A stretch of 64,000 nucleotides of DNA from Bacillus rubiinfantis (GTDB taxonomy: Bacteria; Bacillota; Bacilli; Bacillales; Cytobacillaceae): assembly GCA_000752035.1 (NCBI GenBank), contig CCFE01000024.1, positions 372,001 through 436,000 on the forward strand, read 5' to 3'. Numbering within the stretch: the stretch's first letter is position 1; each line of letters starts with the position of its first letter. The translations under genes and the position numbers were made by a program. The notes below the pieces were generated by a model. The model ran no database searches, was not told the origin of the DNA, and was given only the letters and a program-made list of their open reading frames with translations. Shown here one piece after another: positions 16,198-24,225 of the stretch.

Positions 16198-16208
16198 TTT
16201 GCTATAAT
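16198..16208 (+). promoter_or_regulatory. Extended -10 promoter of yjcG
   Basis: TTTGCTATAAT: TATAAT preceded by an extended TG; no good -35. It lies about 70 bp upstream of the yjcG start. Confidence 0.5.
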
Positions 16209-16276
16209 TACCATTAATACACTTTGTTGGGATACCAGCTGGTAAAAACCTAAATTTAGCTATTGGAGGGATATCT

Positions 16277-16786
16277 ATGAAATTTGGCGTTGTAATTTTT
16301 CCATCAAAACAGCTTCAAGACCTTGCTAATTCTTACCGAAAACGCTATGACCCGCACTATGCCTTAATTACACCACATCTCACCTTAATGAATGCTTTCG
16401 AGGCAACTGAAGAGAATGCAAAAGCATTTGCTGACAAATTACAGCAAATTGCCCGCAGCAAAACGCCTTTCACTTTAAAAACTTCAAAAATAAGTTCATT
16501 TTATCCAGTGAACAATGTTATCTATTTAAAAGTAGAGCCGGATGAAGAACTCATGAAACTGCATCATGATATACATGAGATAGGAAATTATCAGTCTGAA
16601 TATGCCTTCGTTCCCCATATTACCATTGGCCAAAAGCTGTCGAATGATGAGCATTCGGATGTATTCGGTGCATTAAGAATGACAACTATTAATCATGAGG
16701 AGACGATTGATCGTTTCCATCTTCTCTATCAATTAGAAAATGGTTCTTGGACGGTCTATGAAACAGTTCGCCTTGGAAAGAATTAG
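16277..16786 (+). CDS. yjcG: YjcG, 2H phosphoesterase superfamily protein
   Basis: 169-aa protein of the 2'-5' RNA ligase / cyclic phosphodiesterase (2H) superfamily. The two signature motifs are present: H34-L-T36 (TPHLTLMNAF) and H114-I-T116 (VPHITIGQ). Their spacing and the pseudo-twofold beta-alpha layout fit YjcG of B. subtilis (171 aa). The physiological substrate is not known; 2H enzymes act on 2',3'-cyclic phosphate or 2'-5' linked nucleotides. GGAGGG precedes the ATG. It is monocistronic. Confidence 0.9.
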   Translation: MKFGVVIFPSKQLQDLANSYRKRYDPHYALITPHLTLMNAFEATEENAKAFADKLQQIARSKTPFTLKTSKISSFYPVNNVIYLKVEPDEELMKLHHDIHEIGNYQSEYAFVPHITIGQKLSNDEHSDVFGALRMTTINHEETIDRFHLLYQLENGSWTVYETVRLGKN

Positions 16787-16951
16787 ATTCAAGTTCTGTA
16801 AAATTTATCAACAGTGAGAAAAAACTTGATAACGCTTTTACGTAAGAAAAATTATGTTTGTCGATGAGCAAAATACCCCAATGTAGGGAGTCTATCGATG
16901 CAAACATTTCCCATAAGACAATGCTAAAAAACGGATAAACTTTTTTAAGAC

Positions 16952-16979
16952 AAGACCCTTTTCACCTGAAAAGGGTCTT
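16952..16979 (+). other. 12-bp perfect hairpin downstream of yjcG
   Basis: AAGACCCTTTTC/GAAAAGGGTCTT with a 4-nt loop. Neither side has a good T run immediately after the stem. It lies between convergent yjcG and spoVIF and probably ends one or both transcripts. Confidence 0.55.
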
Positions 16980-17041
16980 ATAGGTTTGTCCAGCTCTGTT
17001 TCGGTTGTTTATCTTTAGACTTCCAAGTTTGTTACGATTGC

Positions 17042-17296
17042 TTACTTTTTATTTAACATATTTGAGATTGTGTTGAAATCAAGCTTATTCCCGTCATTAA
17101 CAATCGTCTTTACAATTTGATCCTCTAATTCCCTGCTGACCGGTTTATTTGCTAATTGAGAAACTCGTTTAATCACATTGCGGACTGTTTTTTCATCTTT
17201 AAAATTTGCATGCTGCAAAGAATTGGCTAAGTCAAAAACATCTTGCATATTTACACCGGTTTTTTTCTCAATATTTTTAAAAAAACCATTATCCAT
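17042..17296 (-). CDS. spoVIF: Stage VI sporulation protein F
   Basis: 84-aa helical protein beginning MDNGFFKNIEKKTGVNMQDVFDLANS. It matches SpoVIF (YjcC) of B. subtilis, needed for late coat assembly and GerE-dependent gene expression in the mother cell. The C-terminal part (NKPVSRELEDQIVKTIVNDGNKLDFNTISNML) is also as expected. The ATG at 17296 corresponds to the family start; GTG 17308 lies too close to the GGAG site. It sits next to another sporulation miniprotein gene (YjcZ type). Confidence 0.88.
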   Translation of the reverse strand: MDNGFFKNIEKKTGVNMQDVFDLANSLQHANFKDEKTVRNVIKRVSQLANKPVSRELEDQIVKTIVNDGNKLDFNTISNMLNKK

Positions 17297-17409
17297 AACC
17301 AGTTTCACACTCCTTCATAAACTACTTTATCTTATGAAAGAAGTGAAAAATGGTGCAAAGAAAAGGCTGCCAAAGGGACAGCCTTTTCACATGCGGATAC
17401 TCTTAGTGA

Positions 17410-17529
17410 TTAATACCAGCTAGCGCCGACAATAATCAAAAGAATAAACAATACGACAATCAACACGAAACCACCGCCGTAGCCAAAACCACCGCCATAG
17501 CCAAAACCGCCGCCATATCCAAAGCACAT
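17410..17529 (-). CDS. YjcZ-family sporulation miniprotein, 39 aa
   Basis: MCFGYGGGF, two further repeats of the FGYGGG unit, then the hydrophobic helix VLIVVLFILLIIVG and the tail ASWY. A good ribosome binding site (AGAGGTGA) precedes ATG 17529. The helix is nearly identical to those of the genes at 4775 and 5010, over 12 kb away. It is the last gene of a mother-cell-type block next to spoVIF. Function is unknown beyond the family name. Confidence 0.88.
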   Translation of the reverse strand: MCFGYGGGFGYGGGFGYGGGFVLIVVLFILLIIVGASWY

Positions 17530-17637
17530 AGTTTAAAGTCACCTCTCTTTAGTAGTTTCAATACTAATATATGAAGTCATCAAACAATGTGTATAGGCAC
17601 TGGCGAGCTATGATTCACAAGACTTAAAAATTAAACA

Positions 17638-17691
17638 TTTATCCCGCCTTAACGGGCAGTATGACCCTCACTGATGGAAGTTTCACTTTAT
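17638..17691 (-). repeat. 54-bp dispersed repeat, copy 1
   Basis: Plus strand begins TTTATCCCGCCTTAACGGGC and ends GTTTCACTTTAT. It matches copies 2 and 3 except at a few positions (25-26, 31, 40-42). It contains CCCG/CGGG and CAGT/ACTG inverted repeats. Read on the minus strand, its edge supplies the TAA stop codon of spoVAE. Confidence 0.93.
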
Positions 17692-18044
17692 CCTTTAGGC
17701 CTGAATAGCAATGCTCCGAGAAATCCAAATACGATTGCTGCAGATATTCCTGAACTTGTAACTTGGAACATTCCTGTCAAGACGCCAATTAAACCATGTT
17801 TATCTGCATCTTGCAGTGCCCCATGAACTAATGAGTTTCCAAAACTGGTAATGGGGATTGTCGCTCCTGCTCCTGCAAAGTCCATTAATGGTTCATATAG
17901 CCCAAAACCATCTAGCACGGCTCCCAATACCACAAGCAAACTGAGTGTATGTCCTGGTGTTAATTTCGCAACATCAAATAGAAGCTGACCGATTACACAA
18001 ATAAGACCGCCAACTACAAATGCCCAAAAAAACATTGCAAACAT
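17688..18044 (-). CDS. spoVAE: SpoVAE (SpoVAEb-type) dipicolinate channel protein
   Basis: 118-aa membrane protein with about four helices (WAFVVGGLICVIGQLLFDV, SLLVVLGAVLDGFGLY, and two more) and the SpoVAC/AE hallmark GAGATIPITSFGNSLVHGA. Known SpoVA proteins form the Ca-dipicolinate channel in the spore inner membrane. It follows spoVAD by 13 bp with GGAGG in the gap. The stop codon lies within a 54-bp dispersed repeat. No spoVAA, spoVAB, spoVAEa or spoVAF accompanies it, so this is a short or secondary spoVA operon. Confidence 0.9.
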   Translation of the reverse strand: MFAMFFWAFVVGGLICVIGQLLFDVAKLTPGHTLSLLVVLGAVLDGFGLYEPLMDFAGAGATIPITSFGNSLVHGALQDADKHGLIGVLTGMFQVTSSGISAAIVFGFLGALLFRPKG

Positions 18045-18057
18045 TGGTAATCCTCCT

Positions 18058-19074
18058 TTACTGGTTCATTTCAATTGCAACTGCATGAGCAATACACGGG
18101 ATTGAATCATTTTGTTGGACGGATAGCGGGGATAACAAGGCACCAGTTGCCACAACTAAAATTCGCCCGTATGTACCTTTTTTCAATTCATTTAACAAAT
18201 GGCCATATAACACTGCCGCAGAACATCCTGCCCCACTTGCTCCCGCATTAACTGGCTGGTCCTCATGATAAATAAGTAAACCGCAATCTTGGAATTGCTT
18301 TTGCTGCAATTTTAATCCGCTCTTGTTAATAAGCTCAAAAGCGGTATCATGGCCGATTCTCCCAAGGTCTCCAGTGATAATTAAATCATAATAAGATGGA
18401 TCGATTTGTAGATCACGAAAATGAGCGATGATAGTATCTGCCGCTGCTGGTGCCATTGCCCCGCCCATGTTAAATGGGTCTGTTAGGCCCATATCGATTA
18501 CCTTGCCAATGGTCGCAGCTGTTGTAACCGGCATCTTCTGGCCGGGTTTATTTGGCTGGATAAGTGCAACCCCAGCACCCGTAACCGTCCATTGTGCCGT
18601 AGGTGGCTTTTGACCGCCATATTCGGTAGGATAGCGAAATTGCTTCTCAGCAGCAGCATTATGACTCGCCGCACCTGTTAACACATTTTCCGCCCCCTGA
18701 GAATTAATGATAAAAGATGCTAATGCTAATCCTTCCATTGATGTTGCACAAGCATTAAACAGCCCAAAGTATGGAATCTGTAATGTCCTTGCGGCAAAAT
18801 TTGTTGGCGTAATTTGGTTGATTAAATCACCGGCAAATAAAAATTGTACTTGATCTTTATTTAGGCTGGCTTTTTTCAATGCAATGTTAGCTGCTTCTTC
18901 AATTAATAGTCGGTGTGCTTTTTCATATGAATCCTGTTCCATCCAAAGGTCTTCAAAAAGTAGATCAAAATCTTTTCCCAGCTTGCCATTCGCCTCAAAT
19001 GGGCCGCCGGTTACACCGGTTGCTGTAATCATTGGTCGATTGTTAAAGACCCAGCTTTGACGTCCCTTTAACAA
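18058..19074 (-). CDS. spoVAD: SpoVAD, dipicolinate-binding spore protein
   Basis: 338 aa with a thiolase-like fold. Conserved blocks are GRQSWVFNNRPMITATGVTGGPFE, FGLFNACATSMEGLALAS (Cys at the position corresponding to the thiolase active site), and GAGVALIQP. SpoVAD binds Ca-dipicolinate at the outer face of the spore inner membrane. The start is TTG at 19074, directly abutting the spoVAC TAA, with GGGGGG upstream inside spoVAC. It is the third gene of the yhcN-like/spoVAC/spoVAD/spoVAE operon. Confidence 0.92.
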   Translation of the reverse strand: MLKGRQSWVFNNRPMITATGVTGGPFEANGKLGKDFDLLFEDLWMEQDSYEKAHRLLIEEAANIALKKASLNKDQVQFLFAGDLINQITPTNFAARTLQIPYFGLFNACATSMEGLALASFIINSQGAENVLTGAASHNAAAEKQFRYPTEYGGQKPPTAQWTVTGAGVALIQPNKPGQKMPVTTAATIGKVIDMGLTDPFNMGGAMAPAAADTIIAHFRDLQIDPSYYDLIITGDLGRIGHDTAFELINKSGLKLQQKQFQDCGLLIYHEDQPVNAGASGAGCSAAVLYGHLLNELKKGTYGRILVVATGALLSPLSVQQNDSIPCIAHAVAIEMNQ

Positions 19075-19551
19075 TTACAAAACCCCCCATACTTTTAGCA
19101 GCGTCTTAATTAACGCAACCATAAATGCTGAAAAAACCCCAAATAAAATAACCGAGCCAGCTAACTTGAACATATTTCCCCCCACCCCAAGTACCATTCC
19201 TTCGGTTCGATGTTCAATACAGGCTGAAATCACGGCGTTTCCAAAACCAGTAACAGGGACTGCACTTCCAGCACCGGCAAATTGGCCAATTCGATCGTAA
19301 ACGCCAAACCCCGTTAATAACATGGCGAAAAATACCATTGTTGCAACTGTTGGATTGCCAACACTCTGCTCAGTAAAATTAAAAAAATAAATATAAAAAT
19401 AGCTAACTGCCTGGCCAATCGTACAAATTAAACCACCGACAAAAAATGCCTTTATGCAATTTTTCAAAACAGGTCGTTTTATTTCATGCTTCTGCTGCAA
19501 TTGTTGATAATTTTCCTGCTGCGGTGTCATCTGCTTTTGCTTTGCTGCCAT
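19075..19551 (-). CDS. spoVAC: SpoVAC, spore inner-membrane channel protein
   Basis: 158-aa protein with a charged N-terminus (AAKQKQMTPQQENYQQLQQKH) and about four helices. It carries the diagnostic loop GAGSAVPVTGFGNAVISACIEHRTEGMVLGVGGNMF. SpoVAC is reported as a mechanosensitive channel releasing dipicolinate in germination. The RBS GGAAG is in the 15-bp gap after the YhcN-type gene. It is a paralogue of spoVAE in the same operon. Confidence 0.92.
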   Translation of the reverse strand: MAAKQKQMTPQQENYQQLQQKHEIKRPVLKNCIKAFFVGGLICTIGQAVSYFYIYFFNFTEQSVGNPTVATMVFFAMLLTGFGVYDRIGQFAGAGSAVPVTGFGNAVISACIEHRTEGMVLGVGGNMFKLAGSVILFGVFSAFMVALIKTLLKVWGVL

Positions 19552-19566
19552 TATTGTCTTCCTTTC

Positions 19567-20025
19567 TTATTTTGTATCATTTGTCATGTTAACAATTTCC
19601 TTCAGCCGTTTTTCAGCTTGTTTTTGGGGAAATTCCCCAGTTTTAATTTTTTCCTCTAATCTAACAGCTTCAAGAAAAATTTTATAATCACTGGATACTG
19701 TAAAGTTCTCATTCGGATATTGCTTTTCCAATGAATTTGTCACATTTTTTTCAATTTTTTTCATACGAAAACGCTGTAAATGTTTGACCTTATAAACAAC
19801 AAGGATATTTTTTTTTCCTTTCACAACAGCAACATCATAGAGCTCTGGATAGGAACTTACTTCCCTTTTAATTGCTTCTCCAAGACCGTGCCCTTGATTA
19901 TCTGTCACTACTGGCCCAGGGTTTGTTGTTTTCATCAATGCCAGCTGGCTGTTCTTTTCCTCTTGATTTTGATTACAAGCTGATAGTAAACATATACAAA
20001 CAATAAACAGCAATCCACGAGACAT
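19567..20025 (-). CDS. YhcN/YlaJ-family sporulation lipoprotein
   Basis: About 152 aa with a lipoprotein signal (LFIVCICLLSAC). The conserved YhcN/YlaJ domain follows: AIKREVSSYPELYDVAVVKGKKNILVVYKV, then KKIEKNVTNSLEKQYP. The second of two close ATGs (20025) has the better spacing from AAAGGT. A YhcN-type lipoprotein in front of spoVAC-AD-AE is the arrangement seen in secondary spoVA operons of Bacillus, including the spoVA2mob type associated with high heat resistance. It probably acts in the spore inner membrane. Confidence 0.87.
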   Translation of the reverse strand: MSRGLLFIVCICLLSACNQNQEEKNSQLALMKTTNPGPVVTDNQGHGLGEAIKREVSSYPELYDVAVVKGKKNILVVYKVKHLQRFRMKKIEKNVTNSLEKQYPNENFTVSSDYKIFLEAVRLEEKIKTGEFPQKQAEKRLKEIVNMTNDTK

Positions 20026-20294
20026 GCCCATTACCTTTCTTCCCCTTTACACTAATTTCTGGCTATCGCTACACTATAGTTTTTTCGACATTAAGCAAAA
20101 TTATGACGCCTAGAAAAAAATAAAACCGCCAGAGTTTTACATCTGACAGTTCTTCACGAAAATTTCATCAGCTTTTAATAAAGACAAACCTCGCCTAATT
20201 TTGCTGAAATAAGGCAATTGTCCGTAACCCAAATTGGGGTTATGAAATATGTTAGTACTGTAAGATAAATTACGGAATAAGGAGGAAAAAATAA

Positions 20295-20813
20295 ATGGGT
20301 TGTGGAAAATCTCGCCACGATATAGATAATGGAAATTGTGTATGCCAAGTAGTCCGTGCAATCAAAGATCTCCAAGAAGCCGTTGCTGCTGAAGAATGCC
20401 AGCCTTGTACCAGCTGTTTTAATGAACCCCTAGGTTCACTAGTTTCTCCAACAACAACTGTAGATACAAGGGTATTCGTCCTAAAAACAAAAGATGGTTC
20501 ACCATTCCACGCATTCTTCTTCGAAAACAATAATCCTTACTGCGTGTCAATCTATTTCCGCGTTGAAGAGGTTTTTGATAATTGCTGTGCAACACTTCGC
20601 GTATTAGCACCAGGAAGAACCGATTCTCAGGGCCATTTTATTCCAGTAAATCTGCTTTCTACATCTACCAAGAGTGATAGCTGCTGCATTAACCTTGGCG
20701 CTGTATGCGATGTTACAGCATTCCAAGCTACAAACGACTGTGTAACAGTAGATTTAAGCTGCTTCTGTGCAATTCAGTGTATCGCTGACGTGGACTTAGG
20801 TATTTGTAATTAA
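20295..20813 (+). CDS. cotZ: Spore outer coat/crust protein CotZ
   Basis: 172-aa cysteine-rich protein of the CotZ/CotY/ExsY family: MGCGKSRHD, CVCQVVRAIKDLQEAV, then Cys clusters (CQPCTSC, DNCCATL, DSCCIN, LSCFCAIQC). These proteins self-assemble through disulfides to form the crust or exosporium basal layer. AAGGAGGAAAAAATAA precedes the ATG. It is convergent with cotO, as in the coat cluster of relatives. Only one CotY/CotZ-type gene is present here; cotV, cotW, cotX and cotY of B. subtilis are absent from the spot. Confidence 0.92.
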   Translation: MGCGKSRHDIDNGNCVCQVVRAIKDLQEAVAAEECQPCTSCFNEPLGSLVSPTTTVDTRVFVLKTKDGSPFHAFFFENNNPYCVSIYFRVEEVFDNCCATLRVLAPGRTDSQGHFIPVNLLSTSTKSDSCCINLGAVCDVTAFQATNDCVTVDLSCFCAIQCIADVDLGICN

Positions 20814-20835
20814 TAAAAATTGAAAGCAGCCTCGT

Positions 20836-20874
20836 AGGCCAGTCTTTAGTAAGGCTGGCCTTCGTTTATTTTTT
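20836..20874 (+). terminator. Terminator between cotZ and cotO
   Basis: AGGCCAG/CTGGCCT stem with a 12-nt inner loop, then TTCGTTTATTTTTTT. Confidence 0.82.
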
Positions 20875-21321
20875 TAAACCAATCATCATGATATTACTGA
20901 TTTCGTCAATTGGAATTTCCTTTGTTGCTTTATTATGGAATTGAATGGTAACCTGATTATTTTCAAATTGATTTAAGTAGCCCTGAAAATTTTCATGTTT
21001 TGTGTAAAACACACATGGTATAGGTGGAAGCACTTTGGGGATCTGCAGTAAGTAGTCAATCTTCTCGTTAATATTCATTTCCTGGAAAGTTTTAACCGGC
21101 TTCATTAGTGGTTCAGATTGATTCTTTTCAATTGTTTTCTCTTCCAGCTCTGCTGTAATTGGCTGTACATGTTCTCTTTTTCTTTCACTAGGAAGCTCAA
21201 CTGGAATGGACGGCTGCATTTCTTTACTTGTAAAGATTTCTTGCATTTTGTGCTGAAACGGCGCTGGCGAAAATGATTGGTTTATATAAAGTAATGGGCC
21301 ATTTCCCGTCTTTTTTAACAT
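20866..21321 (-). CDS. cotO: Spore coat protein CotO
   Basis: 151 aa. The C-terminal domain (FQEMNINEKIDYLLQIPKVLPPIPCVFYTKHENFQGYL, written in parts: FQEMNINEKIDYLL and PIPCVFYT) is the conserved CotO block. It ends in a small SH3-like beta region (QVTIQFHNKATKEIPIDEISNI). The middle is a charged, Pro/Glu-rich linker. CotO is a morphogenetic factor for coat encasement in B. subtilis, encoded next to fabI and the cotVWXYZ cluster, as here. It is transcribed toward cotZ. Confidence 0.85.
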   Translation of the reverse strand: MLKKTGNGPLLYINQSFSPAPFQHKMQEIFTSKEMQPSIPVELPSERKREHVQPITAELEEKTIEKNQSEPLMKPVKTFQEMNINEKIDYLLQIPKVLPPIPCVFYTKHENFQGYLNQFENNQVTIQFHNKATKEIPIDEISNIMMIGLKK

Positions 21322-21400
21322 TTTATCTCACCCCGTTACGTAATCTACACTCTATATGTATGCGAAATACCTATACACGTTAATGGAAAACTAGTGAACA

Positions 21401-21439
21401 ATGTAAAAAAAGCCTGCTGTGTGCAGGCTTTTTTTACAT
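21401..21439 (-). terminator. Terminator of fabI
   Basis: AAAAAAAGCCTGC/GCAGGCTTTTTTT perfect stem that begins right after the fabI stop codon. Confidence 0.95.
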
Positions 21440-22210
21440 TTATAAGATATGATATCCTGAATCAACGTGAATATTTTCACCGGTAATCCCGCGTGACATA
21501 TCACTGAATAGGAATACTGCTGTATCGCCAACCTCTTCAGGAGTAGTTGTCTTTCTAAGCGGTGCGTTCTCCTCAATATCTTTTAGAATGGTATTGAATT
21601 CACCAATTACTTTTGCTGACAAAGTTCTGATAGGGCCAGCAGAAATGGAATTTACTCTAATACCATCTTTTCCAAGGTCAGCCGCTAGATAGCGAACGCT
21701 TGCATCCAGGGATGCCTTTGCAACACCCATGACATTGTAATTTTTAATTGCGCGTTCACCGCCGAGATAAGTCAATGTGACAATACTGCCTCCTTCACAC
21801 ATGAGAGACCGTGCCTCTTTGGCGACAGCTGTTAAGGAATAGGAACTAATATTGTGTGCGAGTAAGAAACCATCTCGAGTTGTATTTAGATATTCACCTT
21901 TAAGTTCTTCTGTTTTAGCAAAGGCAATACAATGAGCAACACCGTGAATTGTCCCGACAGAGTCTTTAATTTTGGCGAAGCAAGCTGCTATGGCCTCATC
22001 ACTGGTTACATCACAAGGGAGCACAAGTGTACCTTCAGCCTCTAGTGAATCTGCTAACTCACGAACACTGTTTTCAAGCCTTTCTCCTGCATATGTAAAT
22101 ACCAAGCGGGCACCTGCGCTATGCAGCGAGCGGGCAATTCCCCAAGCGATACTGCGTTTATTTGCAACACCCATGACCACAAATGTTTTTCCTGCTAAAG
22201 AAAAATTCAT
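21440..22210 (-). CDS. fabI: Enoyl-[acyl-carrier-protein] reductase FabI
   Basis: 256-aa NADH-dependent SDR enzyme that performs the last step of fatty-acid elongation and is the triclosan target. Visible features are the cofactor loop VMGVANKRSIAWGIA, LPCDVTSDEA, and the active site Tyr/Lys region (SSYSLTAVAKEA and NYNVMGVAKASLDASVRYLA). GPIRTLSAKVI and a GENIHVDSGYHIL terminus complete the match. Length equals B. subtilis FabI. GGAGGATTTTTTAA precedes the ATG. A FapR-like operator upstream indicates control by malonyl-CoA level. It is monocistronic. Confidence 0.96.
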   Translation of the reverse strand: MNFSLAGKTFVVMGVANKRSIAWGIARSLHSAGARLVFTYAGERLENSVRELADSLEAEGTLVLPCDVTSDEAIAACFAKIKDSVGTIHGVAHCIAFAKTEELKGEYLNTTRDGFLLAHNISSYSLTAVAKEARSLMCEGGSIVTLTYLGGERAIKNYNVMGVAKASLDASVRYLAADLGKDGIRVNSISAGPIRTLSAKVIGEFNTILKDIEENAPLRKTTTPEEVGDTAVFLFSDMSRGITGENIHVDSGYHIL

Positions 22211-22240
22211 TTAAAAAATCCTCCTATATATCAACTGATA

Positions 22241-22257
22241 CTAGCACTTGGTACTAA
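22241..22257 (-). promoter_or_regulatory. FapR-like operator upstream of fabI
   Basis: Minus strand TTAGTACCAAGTGCTAG, an imperfect palindrome matching the FapR consensus TTAGTACC-N-GTACTAA type. It is 31 bp upstream of the fabI start. Confidence 0.8.
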
Positions 22258-22295
22258 TTCTACACTAATTCCCCAAAAATGAAAAGTGGCAGACA

Positions 22296-24170
22296 TTAAT
22301 AAAATGTTCTCGCAGTTTCTTTAAACTCCAGTTCCTGTTTCAGTTCATCAACATATTCCTTAGTTCCTGTGACTATTAAGCGATCATATAATTGCAACTC
22401 TGTTTCTCCATGGGGAACAAGTGAGTCTTTGCCACGGAAAATACGAACAATGATGACATCCCCTGTAAACGGAAATCTCCTTAATGGCATTCCGTCAAAC
22501 TCCTCATTTTTCATCACAACTTCATATAATCCCGTTTCTTCCTGGTTAGTAAAAATATTTAATACATGTGGTGATTCAATCAAGGCCCGTAATAACGCCT
22601 TAGTCGACATAAATGAAGAAAAGACTTCAATTTGAAGGTCACGCAGTTTTTGCTCTAATTTCGGACTCTCAATTCTAACTATCACCCTTGGAACTCCTTG
22701 TTCTTTCACAGCCATTGCCAGTTTTGCATTCAACTGCTCATCTCCAGTCGAGATGACCACAATTTCAGATTGATATACCTTTGTTTGTTGTATTGTTTCT
22801 AATGTATAATCAGCGATTTCTTCTATTTCAAAAAGCGAATGAGAATTCTGATTCTCTGCCTTTTCAATTTTTGGATGATAAAGAATCGGATCGTATAAGC
22901 CTGTTTGTAATTCACGGGATACCGGCAATGTAATCTGATTGGCTCCCAAAAAGGCAATTGGGATTTTTCGACTTGTTACTGCTTCTTTTGGGAACAGCTT
23001 TTTAAAGACAATCGGTGTTAGAATTGAAGAGATGACCGCCACCAAAATGAAAGTACCTTTCATTTGTTCGGAAATGACACCAATTCGTTCACCAATTGTT
23101 GCTGCTGCAATCACAAGCGACAGCGTTGAAGTTAATAAAAAGGCAGAGGAAATAACTGTTTTTGTATCATACCAAAACTTCAATAAGTAAACAGGAATTA
23201 GTTTAGAAATTAATAAACCAACTAATAAAAGCGGAATTAGCACTAACAGTTTCTTTTCACTAAACAATGTCCATAAATCAAGCTCTACGCCGACCATAAC
23301 AAAAAAGATGGGAATTAAAAAGCCATAACCGAAGGAGTCCAATTTATGGACCAGTTCCTGGTTAGGTGATAGTAAAGAAACTAGAACACCCGCCAAAAAA
23401 GCTCCGAGAATATTTTCAGCCCCGACTGATTCTGATAATCCAACTAATACAATGATCAACGTAAATACCGCTCTTGTTCCAATTTGGACTGTACCTGTTG
23501 ATAACGTCTCAATAAAAGAACGATTTTTAAATCGCTTTCCCACAAAGTACAGGACAATCCCTGCTGCAAACAAAATCAACAAAAGCCATGTATTTTCATG
23601 CTGCGGTTCATAAAGGGAAACAAAAACAGCCAATAATATCATCGTAACCAAATCCGCAATAACAGCCACAAGCAAGATGATCTGACCAATAACTGTTTTC
23701 ATTAAATGAGCTTCTTTTAAGGTTGGAACAACAACCCCTAAAGAAATCGTCGAAATAATCAATGTCATTAAGAATGCGTTATCAATAAATCCACCTAATA
23801 CAAATAAATAAGATAAACCAAGTGAGAGAACAAAAATACCAATAAAAATAACCATGGAGATGAGAAAAGAGTTCGGCTCCCGCTTTCCATTAGGAAGTAC
23901 TAGACGCTTCTTACCTCCAGCAAATGCTGAAAAATCAATTTCAAGCCCACTTAAAAACATGAGAAAAATAAACCCAAGTGTCGATAAAGTGGAAAGCCAC
24001 ATATCTTCATGAACAAGATTCAAACCGCTTTTGCCGATCATTAAACCCATGATAATCTCAGCCACAACAACAGGAACAAAATTCAATCTTAGACGATGCA
24101 AAATAATAGGTGTTAAAAATGCTATTGTGACCACAATAAGCAATGAAATAACTGAAACTTGCTGGTCCAT
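22296..24170 (-). CDS. CPA2-family monovalent cation/proton antiporter (YjbQ-like)
   Basis: 624 aa. The first about 390 residues form 11-13 membrane helices of the KefB/CPA2 type (with GLEIDFSAF, GAFLAGVLVSLL, IFFVMVGVELDL). A Rossmann-like RCK/TrkA-N part then follows (about 405-520; IVVISTGDEQLNAKLAMAVKEQG), and a TrkA-C domain ends the protein (about 540-610, EVVMKNEEFDGMPLRRFPFTGDVIIVRI). It likely exports K+ or Na+ in exchange for H+, gated by a ligand on the RCK part. It is divergent from prpE as yjbQ is in B. subtilis. Confidence 0.88.
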   Translation of the reverse strand: MDQQVSVISLLIVVTIAFLTPIILHRLRLNFVPVVVAEIIMGLMIGKSGLNLVHEDMWLSTLSTLGFIFLMFLSGLEIDFSAFAGGKKRLVLPNGKREPNSFLISMVIFIGIFVLSLGLSYLFVLGGFIDNAFLMTLIISTISLGVVVPTLKEAHLMKTVIGQIILLVAVIADLVTMILLAVFVSLYEPQHENTWLLLILFAAGIVLYFVGKRFKNRSFIETLSTGTVQIGTRAVFTLIIVLVGLSESVGAENILGAFLAGVLVSLLSPNQELVHKLDSFGYGFLIPIFFVMVGVELDLWTLFSEKKLLVLIPLLLVGLLISKLIPVYLLKFWYDTKTVISSAFLLTSTLSLVIAAATIGERIGVISEQMKGTFILVAVISSILTPIVFKKLFPKEAVTSRKIPIAFLGANQITLPVSRELQTGLYDPILYHPKIEKAENQNSHSLFEIEEIADYTLETIQQTKVYQSEIVVISTGDEQLNAKLAMAVKEQGVPRVIVRIESPKLEQKLRDLQIEVFSSFMSTKALLRALIESPHVLNIFTNQEETGLYEVVMKNEEFDGMPLRRFPFTGDVIIVRIFRGKDSLVPHGETELQLYDRLIVTGTKEYVDELKQELEFKETARTFY

Positions 24171-24225
24171 ATATCCGCCTCCTCTGAAACATAATCACTT
24201 ATTTTTTATCGAAAAGGTGAAGCAT

